Below, one piece after another: positions 15,886 to 22,547 of a stretch of 23,645 nucleotides of DNA. The translations under genes and the position numbers were made by a program. The number at the start of each line of letters is the position of its first letter. Positions within the stretch are counted from its first letter, which is position 1. The stretch lies in NCBI GenBank assembly GCA_013003285.1, contig JABDJY010000185.1, forward strand, positions 1-23,645, written 5' to 3'. The stretch is from Alphaproteobacteria bacterium. GTDB lineage: Bacteria > Pseudomonadota > Alphaproteobacteria > UBA6615. Under the pieces are notes generated by a model. That model worked only from the letters and a program-made list of their open reading frames with translations, was not told the origin of the DNA and did not search any database.

Positions 15886-15904
15886 CCCTACCGCACCCAC
15901 CATT
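15886..15904 (+). repeat. Copy of the tRNA-Val 3' end (att-like or tRNA remnant)
   Basis: The 19 nt CCCTACCGCACCCACCATT repeat 15807-15825 (T-stem 3' strand, acceptor 3' strand, CCA and two following bases) with one G-to-A change, 79 nt downstream. Nothing convincing of a second cloverleaf remains upstream of it. It is either a scar of site-specific integration at the tRNA or the leftover of a decayed second tRNA copy. Confidence 0.7.
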
Positions 15905-15915
15905 CTTTCAAAATT

Positions 15916-16356
15916 TCAACGCGGCTGACAGAAATCCGGCAGGGGTAGTTGCTTCGACGCGGCGGTGTTGAAGTCGCTATACCGGCCGCCGGAATGGCGT
16001 GGGCAATCGCGCGCCAGGCCGGCGCCGATGATCAGGACCGCGAGGTCGGTTCCGTCCAGGTAGCAGGTGCCAATCCGGCGGTCATAGCTGCGCTGGCTGC
16101 TGACCCGGCAACTGACGGTTTTACCCGTCACCAAGTTTTTCAAGAAATTCTCGGCTTCGGCGCCGACCGGTTCGCGGCGGTCCGGCACGGCGACGCCGTT
16201 GAGCCGCACCGACACATTGTCGACGCGCACCGTATCGCCGCCGCGGACATATTCCACCGGTCCGGCGACGGTATCCTGGCGATCCGCCTGCATGGCGGCG
16301 AGTACCGCAAGCACGATCGTCAGGGCGATGGCGGCAAGGGCGATGGGCGATTTCAT
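15916..16356 (-). CDS. Thermonuclease (SNase)-like protein, membrane-anchored, active site altered
   Basis: The 146-residue protein has a hydrophobic N-terminal helix (about 4-21), which is either a signal anchor or a signal peptide, so the rest lies outside the cytoplasm. The remainder aligns with the SNase fold: GGDTVRV, VRLNGVAVPD, a spacer helix, SYDRRIGTCYLDGTDL, and a C-terminal GAGLARDCPRHSGGRYSDFN typical of alphaproteobacterial members. Aligned to staphylococcal nuclease, Asp21 (here D41), Arg35 (R51) and Arg87 (R93) are kept, but Asp40 is Ala56 and the general base Glu43 is Asp59. It may therefore have weak or no nuclease activity. It stands alone between tRNA-Val and the cytochromes. 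Confidence 0.75.
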   Translation of the reverse strand: MKSPIALAAIALTIVLAVLAAMQADRQDTVAGPVEYVRGGDTVRVDNVSVRLNGVAVPDRREPVGAEAENFLKNLVTGKTVSCRVSSQRSYDRRIGTCYLDGTDLAVLIIGAGLARDCPRHSGGRYSDFNTAASKQLPLPDFCQPR

Positions 16357-16439
16357 AGCCTAAAGATACGTGTGGCGGCTCAAATGAAAAGCCCCTCTAT
16401 CTTCAGTCGGTTATTTAAACGGCGCCCCCGGCGGATCGC

Positions 16440-16775
16440 TCATTCTGCGAAGGAGCGGATATAGGCGATAACGCGGTCGACCTCTTGTTTCGACAATGGC
16501 ACGTGGGGCATCGGCGGCGTGGGGCTGGACAAGTAAGCTTCCAGATATCCAACCGTCCGCCCCGGCCGATCGGCAATGACAGGGAAGGGCGCGGGGCCGT
16601 CGGGAACCGGACCCGATTGATTTTCACCGATGATATGGCAGCCGCTGCAAAGCTCCTGCGCCATCGCTTCGCCGGCGGCGCGATTACGCGCTTCGTCGGC
16701 CTTGGCGGGAGTACCAGCCCAAACCGTCACGCTTAGGGCGAGAGAGGCGGCCATACATTTTGCGCTGTGGTTCAT
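16440..16775 (-). CDS. Small monohaem cytochrome c, periplasmic
   Basis: The 111-residue protein begins with a signal peptide (hydrophobic core about 8-20, cleavage near PAKA-DEA) and has one haem c site, CSGCH (43-47). Met89 in PTPPMPHVPL is the probable sixth ligand. The size and the late helix EVDRVIAYIRSFAE are those of class I c-type cytochromes. It would carry electrons in the periplasm, but its partner is not shown. The ATG at 16775 was chosen because the signal peptide begins there; the longer frame to 16853 only adds an unrelated basic stretch and runs into the FNR-type box. That box is centred about 84 nt upstream, suggesting oxygen-dependent control. It diverges from a second cytochrome c gene. 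Confidence 0.85.
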   Translation of the reverse strand: MNHSAKCMAASLALSVTVWAGTPAKADEARNRAAGEAMAQELCSGCHIIGENQSGPVPDGPAPFPVIADRPGRTVGYLEAYLSSPTPPMPHVPLSKQEVDRVIAYIRSFAE

Positions 16776-16852
16776 CACGATATTGCCTGTTTTCTTCCGC
16801 CTTGGACCGTCCAGGTACGCCCTCTTTTTCCCCTTTCGGCAATGATACCACA

Positions 16853-16866
16853 TTGATGTGCGTCAA
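16853..16866. promoter_or_regulatory. FNR/FixK-type (Crp-Fnr family) binding site
   Basis: TTGAT-GTGC-GTCAA at 16853-16866 matches the consensus TTGAT-N4-ATCAA at 9 of 10 positions; on the minus strand it reads TTGAC-N4-ATCAA, a common alphaproteobacterial FixK/FnrL variant. It lies between two divergent cytochrome c genes, 78 nt from one start and 133 nt from the other. Confidence 0.65.
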
Positions 16867-16946
16867 GGCCCGGGCCTGTCCGCAGGCGCAACCTTGCACC
16901 CATGAAATTGTCAAAACCACGTTGCTTAGCCAACCAGGAGGGACCC

Positions 16947-17006
16947 GTGGTGCAAACCGAAGATCTCACGATTATTGCTGTCGAGACCGGTGTCTTCGAT
17001 GCGTAG
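16947..17006 (+). CDS. Short 19-residue ORF translationally coupled to cytochrome c
   Basis: GTG at 16947 follows a near-perfect Shine-Dalgarno (AGGAGGGA, 16936-16943) and opens a 19-codon frame, MVQTEDLTIIAVETGVFDA, ending in TAG at 17004-17006. The ATG of the cytochrome gene (16999) lies inside its last codons, in another frame. The cytochrome itself has only a weak ribosome site, so this ORF may deliver ribosomes to it as a leader peptide. No family is recognised; the evidence is the ribosome site and the overlap only. Confidence 0.4.
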   Translation: MVQTEDLTIIAVETGVFDA

Positions 17007-17334
17007 TCTCCGAACCGCTGCAATAGCCGTTATTGTCCTGGCGCCGACGATTGCCCAGGGCCAGACCGTGGCCGACGCGGAAGCGGGCAAGAAACTGGCG
17101 CTCAATGTCTGTGCCCAATGTCATTTTGTTGCCGAGAGCCAGACAACGATCCCCCGCTCCGATGCGCCACCGTTCGACGAGATCGCCGCCGACCCGGCGG
17201 TGACAGAGCTCGGCTTGCGGGTTTTTCTGCAAACCCCGCATCGCAACATGCCCGACCTTCATTTGTCGCGACAGGAGACCGACGATGTGATCGGCTTCAT
17301 TCTTAATATGAAGGCCCAGGCGGGCGGTAAATAG
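16999..17334 (+). CDS. Small monohaem cytochrome c, periplasmic
   Basis: The 111-residue protein has a signal peptide (MRSLRTAAIAVIVLAP, cleavage near AQGQT) and one haem c motif, CAQCH (38-42). Met84 in HRNMPDLHL is the likely axial ligand. It ends with the helix QETDDVIGFILNMKAQ, the same layout as the divergent cytochrome, with which it shares length and general design but little direct sequence, so they may be ancient paralogues. The ATG at 16999 gives a proper signal peptide; a TTG at 16975 is in frame but adds nothing typical. Translation may be coupled to a 19-codon ORF with a strong ribosome site. An FNR-type box lies 133 nt upstream. The redox partner is unknown. Confidence 0.85.
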   Translation: MRSLRTAAIAVIVLAPTIAQGQTVADAEAGKKLALNVCAQCHFVAESQTTIPRSDAPPFDEIAADPAVTELGLRVFLQTPHRNMPDLHLSRQETDDVIGFILNMKAQAGGK

Positions 17335-17346
17335 AATATAAATGCG

Positions 17347-19086
17347 TTATTCCAACCGCCGGCTTTCATCCACGGCGGTCTGCTCCACCTGGCGCCGGGT
17401 ATCGACCATATGGCGGGCGGTGTCGTCGGGAATACCGGCGCTCATCAACACCATCTCGCTGAGTTGTAAGCTTGCCTCGGTTGTCTCGGGCACCGCATGG
17501 CTGGCGCCCTGGGCGATCAGGCGTACGGCGTGGTCGGTGTCGCGGGCGCGGGCATAAATGGCGAGACCAGGCCAATGGCGGCGGGCGGCGGTGACCACAT
17601 GCTCGGCGGCTTGCGGATCATCCATCGTCACCACCAGCCCGGTCGCCGCTTCAACAGCGAATTTGCGCAGCATGTCCGCCTGGCTCGCGTCACCGAAGAA
17701 GATGCTGGCGCCCTGATTGCGAAAGCGCGCTACCAGGCTAGCGTCGATTTCCAGGGCCACATAGGGCAGTTCCTGCGTATCCAGCAGCGAGCCCAGCATT
17801 TGGCCGACCCGCCCGAATCCGACAATGATCACATGGCCGGCGAGGTCGGCCGGCAGGTCGGCATCGGGTTGGCCTTGGGCGGCAGCACGGGCTTCCGCGC
17901 CGCGCGCCAGGCGCCGGGCGGTCTGCGCGACAAGCGGTGTCGCCAGCATCGTCAGACCGGCGACGATCAACATGAACTGCGCCGTATCGCCCGGCATCAA
18001 GCCAAGACTGACCGCCAGGCCGATGACGACAAAAGCGAATTCGCCGCCTTGGCCGAGCAGGAGAGCCGCCTCGATGGCGACCGAACGCGGTTCGCCGAAC
18101 AACCGCGACAACAGATAGATGATGGGGCCCTTGACTACGAACAACCCGAATACGGCGGCGACGATCAAGAGTGGATTGGCGGCGACCTGACCGATGTCGA
18201 TCGACATGCCGACCGACACGAAGAAAAGCCCCAGCAGCAAACCCTTAAAGGGCTCGATATCGATCTCAATGGCGTGGCGGTACTCGGTCTCCGCGAGCAA
18301 CAGACCGGCGAGGAACGCGCCGAGGGCCAGCGACAGGCCCGCTTGTTGCGTAACCAGGGCGGTGCCGATGATCACCAGCAGTACGAGCGCTAGGAACATC
18401 TCGCGGCTGGCGGCGTTGCCAATAAATCGGAACAATGGCCGCAGAAGCAGGCGACCCACGATCAGAATCAAGGCGATGGCGATCAGCGCCTGACCGATCG
18501 CCGCTACGAAGGCGAGCACGACGGAACCATCGCTCTGCGCCGCGAAGGCGGCGACCAGGAACAGGATCGGCACAACCGCCAAATCCTGGCAGAGCAGGAT
18601 GGCGAAACTGGCGCGGCCGGTGCGCGTGCCCAGACGTCGGTTCTCGGATAGGATCTGCATGACAATCGCGGTCGAGGAGAGAGCGAAGCTGGCTCCCAGT
18701 ATCACCGCCACCGGGAGCGTGTTGTCGAAGAACGAGGCGATGAGCGCGATCAGCGTACCGGTGACGACAACCTGCGCACCGCCGAGGCCGAAAACCAAAC
18801 GCCGCATGGCCCATAAACGGTCGAGCGAGAGTTCCAGACCGATCATGAACAAGAGAAAAACAACGCCCAGTTCGGCCAGGGTGTGGACGCCTTCCAGGTC
18901 GGCGATGGCGCCATAGCCGAGCCAGGGTAGCGTATCGGCGAAGCGGACCAGGCCGTGCGGTCCGATTACCAGCCCGACCGCGAGAAAGCTCAACACGGGG
19001 CTGATTTTGAGCCGTTGAACCAAGGGCACAACAACGCCGGCGGCGACCAGAAAGACAATCACTTCGCGTAGGTTCAGCGTCTCCAT
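17347..19086 (-). CDS. Monovalent cation:proton antiporter-2 (CPA2) family protein with TrkA-N domain
   Basis: The 579-residue protein is of the KefB/KefC/RosB type. The first about 390 residues hold the Na+/H+ exchanger-like membrane domain with motifs GLELSLDRLWAMRR (83-96), ALSSTAIVMQIL (135-146) and CQDLAVVP (166-173), then GQGGEFAFV. A Rossmann TrkA-N (RCK) domain begins near 417 with HVIIVGFGRVGQM and binds a nucleotide that gates transport. Such proteins exchange K+ or Na+ for H+ across the inner membrane, often as part of stress defence. No KefF/KefG-like quinone oxidoreductase partner is next to it and the C-terminus is short. It reads away from the SDR gene; its end nearly meets the end of the plus-strand cytochrome gene (12 nt apart). 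Confidence 0.9.
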   Translation of the reverse strand: METLNLREVIVFLVAAGVVVPLVQRLKISPVLSFLAVGLVIGPHGLVRFADTLPWLGYGAIADLEGVHTLAELGVVFLLFMIGLELSLDRLWAMRRLVFGLGGAQVVVTGTLIALIASFFDNTLPVAVILGASFALSSTAIVMQILSENRRLGTRTGRASFAILLCQDLAVVPILFLVAAFAAQSDGSVVLAFVAAIGQALIAIALILIVGRLLLRPLFRFIGNAASREMFLALVLLVIIGTALVTQQAGLSLALGAFLAGLLLAETEYRHAIEIDIEPFKGLLLGLFFVSVGMSIDIGQVAANPLLIVAAVFGLFVVKGPIIYLLSRLFGEPRSVAIEAALLLGQGGEFAFVVIGLAVSLGLMPGDTAQFMLIVAGLTMLATPLVAQTARRLARGAEARAAAQGQPDADLPADLAGHVIIVGFGRVGQMLGSLLDTQELPYVALEIDASLVARFRNQGASIFFGDASQADMLRKFAVEAATGLVVTMDDPQAAEHVVTAARRHWPGLAIYARARDTDHAVRLIAQGASHAVPETTEASLQLSEMVLMSAGIPDDTARHMVDTRRQVEQTAVDESRRLE

Positions 19087-19169
19087 ATTCTCAAACGGCC
19101 CTTCTGAATCGTTCGCGCGCAGCGCCGCCCTCGATAATACACGACACTGACATAATTACATCGCGATTG

Positions 19170-19186
19170 CATTCGCTCTGCGAATG
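19170..19186. promoter_or_regulatory. Perfect inverted repeat upstream of the SDR gene
   Basis: CATTCGC (19170-19176) and GCGAATG (19180-19186) pair perfectly around a 3-nt spacer in the 142-nt region between the divergent antiporter and SDR genes. It ends 42 nt before the SDR start. It could be an operator for a dimeric repressor or an mRNA hairpin; no regulator gene is adjacent. Confidence 0.3.
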
Positions 19187-19228
19187 TGGCGGCATGTCGG
19201 TCGTTCCAATTTATCGAAAGTCCGCACT

Positions 19229-19996
19229 ATGACCACATCAGAACTCGCATCCATTGAAGGCCAGGTGGCCATCGTGACCGGCGGCACGGCGGGCATCGGC
19301 CAGGCCTGTGTCGAGCGGTTTGCCGCTGAGGGCGCCAAGGTGGCCATCGTCGGCCGCAACCGCGAGGCCGGCGAACGGATCATGGGGGAGCTCAAAGAAA
19401 GCGGCGCCGAAGTCATGTTTTTGGCCGGTGAGGCGGCGGACGCCAGCGATATGAATGCGGTCGTAGAAGCGGTCGATGAGGCCTGGGGCCGGATCGATAT
19501 CTTGGTCAATTGCGCCGGCGGTTTCCTCGATGCGCCGGACATCGAAGAGATCACCGATGAGATGTGGGCCAAGGGGCTCGACTGGAACATCAACACCAAG
19601 TTTCTGATCACCCGCGCGGTGGTGCCGATCATGAAGCGCAACGGCTATGGGCGCATCGTCAATATCTCGTCGGTCGCCGGACGTACCGCCTCGCGCGGCG
19701 CCTCGTTGGATTATGCCACCGGCAAGGCCGCCGTGGTCGGGCTGTCGCGGCGGCTCGCTGTCGAACTCGCCCCTAGCGGGATCACCGTCAATGTGGTGGC
19801 GCCGGGGCTGGTGCGCACCCCCCGGGTGGGGCGCCATAGCGAGGAACATCTGGCCCAGCGCGCGGCGAACACCCCGGTGCGCCGTCTCGGCACGGCGGAA
19901 GAACTCGCCCACGCGATCCTTTATCTCTCGACCCCCGGCGCCGGCTTCACCACCGGCGCGGTGCTCGACGTGAATGGCGGCGCCTGGATTGGGTAG
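19229..19996 (+). CDS. Short-chain dehydrogenase/reductase (SDR), classical type
   Basis: The 255-residue protein is a classical SDR, which oxidises or reduces hydroxyl/keto groups with NAD(P)(H). The cofactor-binding turn is TGGTAGIG (17-24), followed by VNCAGG; the catalytic residues are Ser148 (NISSVAG), Tyr162 and Lys166 (YATGK). The C-terminal end, FTTGAVLDVNGGAWIG, is that of 3-oxoacyl-reductase-like members. The ATG at 19229 was chosen because the upstream ATG at 19184 has no ribosome site and would add 15 atypical residues. No operon partner on the same strand is present; the CmcJ-family gene converges 17 nt away. The substrate is unknown. Confidence 0.9.
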   Translation: MTTSELASIEGQVAIVTGGTAGIGQACVERFAAEGAKVAIVGRNREAGERIMGELKESGAEVMFLAGEAADASDMNAVVEAVDEAWGRIDILVNCAGGFLDAPDIEEITDEMWAKGLDWNINTKFLITRAVVPIMKRNGYGRIVNISSVAGRTASRGASLDYATGKAAVVGLSRRLAVELAPSGITVNVVAPGLVRTPRVGRHSEEHLAQRAANTPVRRLGTAEELAHAILYLSTPGAGFTTGAVLDVNGGAWIG

Positions 19997-20013
19997 AACT
20001 GGCCGAGTTAACT

Positions 20014-20850
20014 TTAGAAAAACACCAGCGCACGGACTTCGATCGATTCGCGGGCCGGCGCGCCGGGCGGGGTGTTGGGGTCGTCGAACGAGGTGTGGGG
20101 GGTGAAGCGGGCGCGGCCATCGGTGGCCGAATCGAACACCTTGAAGACCAGGGCTTCGTCGCGGGTCATGTTGGGGAAGTAGAACCAGCGCTGGTCGGCA
20201 TTGAAGGAAATCCGGTAGGTCTCGCCGACCCGATTCGGGTAGCGCCGTTCCGAGGCGATCAGATTATCGGTCGACAGTGTGCTTGAATCACAGATCGCCA
20301 AGGGGTTCGACTGGATTGGATTGCGGATCGGCCGCCACACCTGGATGATGGCGAAGCGGCGCGACAGCAAATCCTCGACCTCGCTTTCCGGCATCAACTC
20401 GCGCACCCGTTGCGGCCCCGACCATTCCGTATAGTCGTTATGCACCGACAGGACCGGCTCGCGGATGAGTTTCTCGTTGCGGGTATCCTCGTCGCCCGAA
20501 CGCAAGGTGTGATCGAAGATCACCACCCGGGCGGCGCCTGCGCGCGCTTTGATCAGCGCTTCGATTTCCGAGTAATAGACCGATTTGAGCTGCTCGGTGT
20601 CGAAGAAATCGGTCATGGCGGTTTCGTGGTCGACGAATTCGAACCCGGTCACGTCCATGGCGAACGCGTCGCGCAGGGGCCGACCGTCGCGGATCACCAT
20701 CACATGGTCTTCCACCGTGCCGACGATGCGCCGCGACATGTCGCCGGGACCCATGGTCTGGTTGACTGGCTTCACGCCGGTATCGACGGTGTAGATCAGC
20801 TTGGCTTCAACGAAGCCGGTCTCCGGTTCCTGGGCGGCGATCTGTGTCAT
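20014..20850 (-). CDS. CmcJ/NvfI family oxidoreductase
   Basis: The 278-residue protein resembles the CmcJ/NvfI/AsaB family, known mainly from secondary-metabolite clusters (cephamycin CmcJ, fungal NvfI) and from uncharacterised bacterial proteins. Telling blocks are VVIFDHTLRSGD, SVHNDYTEWSGPQRVRELMP with a possible metal-binding His/Asp, FAIIQVWRPIRNPIQSNPLA with a conserved Arg, and a late RWFYFPNMTRDEALVFKVFD followed by FTPHTSFDDP with a second candidate His. The pattern fits an Fe(II)/2-oxoglutarate-like double-stranded beta helix, but the cofactor is inferred from relatives. The ATG at 20850 has a GAGGAGAAAA ribosome site. It is a single gene; neighbours (SDR, metZ) do not form a biosynthetic cluster. 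Confidence 0.75.
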   Translation of the reverse strand: MTQIAAQEPETGFVEAKLIYTVDTGVKPVNQTMGPGDMSRRIVGTVEDHVMVIRDGRPLRDAFAMDVTGFEFVDHETAMTDFFDTEQLKSVYYSEIEALIKARAGAARVVIFDHTLRSGDEDTRNEKLIREPVLSVHNDYTEWSGPQRVRELMPESEVEDLLSRRFAIIQVWRPIRNPIQSNPLAICDSSTLSTDNLIASERRYPNRVGETYRISFNADQRWFYFPNMTRDEALVFKVFDSATDGRARFTPHTSFDDPNTPPGAPARESIEVRALVFF

Positions 20851-20963
20851 CGGCTTTTCTCCTCGGGCGGTCCTGAAATTATATAGGCGGGTTAGGGGCT
20901 AGGGCAAAGCTGCTGCGCGTAATGAGCAACCACTATCATTTTTAATTGCCCCCCCCTCCCTAG

Positions 20964-21068
20964 CCCTCCCGCTCGCTGGGGGGAGGGAATGATAGCGAGG
21001 TATCGACAAACTTCCCCCTCCCCCCTTGAGGGGGAGGGATGGGGTGGGGGGTCGCCCGCGAAGCGGGC
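20964..21068. repeat. Cluster of GC-rich hairpins downstream of metZ
   Basis: Three inverted repeats lie in the 229-nt gap between the CmcJ-family gene and metZ: CCCTCCC/GGGAGGG (20964-20970 and 20981-20987), CCCTCCCCC/GGGGGAGGG (21016-21024 and 21030-21038, 5-nt loop) and GCCCGC/GCGGGC (21054-21059 and 21063-21068, loop GAA). The last stands just past the metZ stop. No T-runs follow. They look like a dispersed intergenic palindromic element and may act as a 3'-end barrier for metZ mRNA. Confidence 0.6.
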
Positions 21069-21079
21069 TGCAGGACGTT

Positions 21080-22267
21080 TCACGCCGTTTGGAGCGCGGC
21101 TTCCAAATCTTCTTTCAGATCGTCGAGATGCTCCAAGCCCACCGAGACCCGCAGCACGCCGGGCGAGATGCCGAGCTGGTGGCGTTCTTCTTCCGATAAC
21201 CGCGAATGGGTGGTGGTCGCCGGGTGGCAAACCAGGCTCTTGGTGTCGCCCAAATTGTTCGAGATGTCGATCACCCGCAGCGCATCGGCCACCTGGAATG
21301 CCGCCGCCTTGCCGCCGTCGACCTCGAGCGTCACCAGATTACCGAAGCCGGACATTTGCCGCCGCGCCAGTTCGGCCTGGGGGTGGCTGTCCAACCCCGG
21401 ATGGCAGACTTGGGTTACTTTCGGTTGGGCTTGGAGAAAACGCGCCAGATCGAGCGCGGCATCGCATTGATGGGTTACCCGCACCGACAGGGTCTCCAGC
21501 GATTTCAGCATGATCCAGGCATTGAACGGGCTGAGCGACGGGCCGGTATGCCGGTAGAACGGCATGAACTTTTCGGTCATGAAGGCGGTGTCGGCCAGCA
21601 CCGCGCCGCCCAGGCAACGTCCCTGGCCATCGATATGCTTGGTGGCGGAATAGACCACGATGTCGGCGCCGAGCTCGAGCGGGCGCTGATAGAGCGGCGT
21701 GGCGAACACATTATCGACGATCACGCTGGCGCCGGCGGCGTGGGCCATTTCGCTGACCGCGGCGATATCGACCAGATCGAGCATCGGGTTCGACGGGCTT
21801 TCCAGGAACACCGCGTTGGTCGGCTTGGACAGGGCGGCCTGCCATTCGTCGAGGTTGGTGCCATCGACGAACACGGTCTCGATGCCCCAGCGCGGCAGGA
21901 TCTGATCGACGATGATGTGGCACGAGCCAAATACGGCGCGCGAGGAGACCACCCGGTCGCCGGTATTGAGCTGGCAGGCCAGCGAGGCGAACACCGCCGC
22001 CATGCCGGTGGCGGTGCCGTAGCAGGCCTCGGCGCCTTCCAGTTCGGCCAAGCGCGCCTGGAACATATCGACCGTGGGGTTGCCGTAGCGCGAATAGATG
22101 AAATTGTCGTTCTCGCCCTTGAACGCGGCCTCGGCCTGCGCGGCGTCGTCGAACACATAGCCGGAATTGAGGTAAAGCGCCTCGCTGGTTTCCCGGTGGG
22201 GCGAACGGTGCAGCCCGCCGCGCACCAGGGCGGTCTCGCGGCGATATTTTAGAGAATCTGTGGTCAT
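21080..22267 (-). CDS. metZ: O-succinylhomoserine sulfhydrylase MetZ
   Basis: The 395-residue protein is a Cys/Met-metabolism PLP enzyme (gamma family). It replaces the succinyl group of O-succinylhomoserine with sulfide to form homocysteine, in the direct-sulfhydrylation branch of methionine synthesis. Visible are the substrate loop YSRYGNPTV (58-66), the cofactor-stacking region CYGTATGMAAVFA, Asp185 (VIVDNVFATP) and the Schiff-base Lys210 (SATKHIDGQGR). Sequence such as ETALVRGGLHRSPHRETSEAL at the start and the C-terminal SVGLEHLDDLKEDL follow MetZ. The ATG at 22267 is preceded by GGGA about 10 nt upstream. The leader carries a TTGACA promoter and two SAM-II-type aptamers around a terminator, so it should be shut off when S-adenosylmethionine is plentiful, which supports the methionine role. 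Confidence 0.93.
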   Translation of the reverse strand: MTTDSLKYRRETALVRGGLHRSPHRETSEALYLNSGYVFDDAAQAEAAFKGENDNFIYSRYGNPTVDMFQARLAELEGAEACYGTATGMAAVFASLACQLNTGDRVVSSRAVFGSCHIIVDQILPRWGIETVFVDGTNLDEWQAALSKPTNAVFLESPSNPMLDLVDIAAVSEMAHAAGASVIVDNVFATPLYQRPLELGADIVVYSATKHIDGQGRCLGGAVLADTAFMTEKFMPFYRHTGPSLSPFNAWIMLKSLETLSVRVTHQCDAALDLARFLQAQPKVTQVCHPGLDSHPQAELARRQMSGFGNLVTLEVDGGKAAAFQVADALRVIDISNNLGDTKSLVCHPATTTHSRLSEEERHQLGISPGVLRVSVGLEHLDDLKEDLEAALQTA

Positions 22268-22329
22268 GGCAAATAGTTCCCAGGCCTTGATAAGGGCCCG
22301 TGGAACACCAGAAACTGGTCTGGCCCCAC

Positions 22330-22381
22330 GGCGCTTTAGCTATTGGTGACGCGGACGCAAGCTGCCCATCAAATTACCGCG
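22330..22381 (-). promoter_or_regulatory. SAM-II-type riboswitch aptamer, second (metZ-proximal) copy
   Basis: On the minus strand the RNA has P1 CGCGG/CCGCG (22381-22377 with 22354-22350), then UAAUUUG, the conserved CAGCUUGC, and AGCUAAA (22341-22335) on the 3' side. Pseudoknot pairing is GGC before AGCUUGC with GCC two nt after CUAAA. It aligns position by position with the first copy. It stands about 60 nt before the metZ ATG with a further hairpin (CCGUGG/CCACGG, 22331-22326 with 22303-22298) between, so it may act on translation. This copy is more divergent than the first. Confidence 0.75.
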
Positions 22382-22437
22382 GATCCGGTGTGCGGCAGCG
22401 CCGCCGGGGGATCAGCCCAAATACTCGTAACACACTC

Positions 22438-22476
22438 TAAAACAACAAAATCCGCTACAGCTATGCTGAGCGGATT
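22438..22476 (-). terminator. Rho-independent terminator inside the metZ leader
   Basis: On the minus strand AATCCGCT (22476-22469) pairs with AGCGGATT (22456-22449), continued by CAGC/GCTG with one bulged base and a 3-nt loop, and then TTTTGTTGTTTT (22450-22439). It begins 8 nt after the first SAM-II aptamer, the normal place for a riboswitch-controlled terminator. Confidence 0.8.
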
Positions 22477-22484
22477 ACGAAATC

Positions 22485-22540
22485 GCCCGTTTAGCTGCAT
22501 TTATTACGCGCCCGCAAGCTGGCCGCTCAAATCGGCGCGA
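22485..22540 (-). promoter_or_regulatory. SAM-II riboswitch aptamer, first (promoter-proximal) copy
   Basis: On the minus strand P1 is CGCGC/GCGCG (22539-22535 with 22511-22507), followed by CGAUUUG, then CAGCUUGC, then UAAUAAAUGCAGCUAAA. The pseudoknot can form between GCC (22523-22521) and GGC (22487-22485). It is close to the known metX-type SAM-II sequence in every conserved block: GAUUU after P1, UUGC before the P1 closing strand, AAUAAAUG, and AGCUAAA near the end. It binds S-adenosylmethionine to turn methionine genes off. It starts at the predicted transcription start. Confidence 0.88.
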
Positions 22541-22547
22541 TGGCGGG

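Noticed and set aside
16776..16853. N-terminal extension of the minus-strand cytochrome c
   Set aside because: The added 26 residues are basic and would bury the signal peptide; the FNR-type box begins at the same place.
17497..18393. 298-codon plus-strand frame opposite the CPA2 antiporter
   Set aside because: Antisense shadow of a clear membrane protein gene; composition is Arg/Gln/Asp-rich with no domain.
21206..22252. 348-codon plus-strand frame opposite metZ
   Set aside because: Antisense shadow caused by high GC; metZ has all catalytic motifs and a riboswitch on the other strand.
22330..22381. SAM-V as identity of the metZ-proximal aptamer
   Set aside because: SAM-V lacks the GCUAAA block and the AUUUG/GCUUGC loop seen here; the alignment with the first copy favours SAM-II, although a covariance model should settle it.
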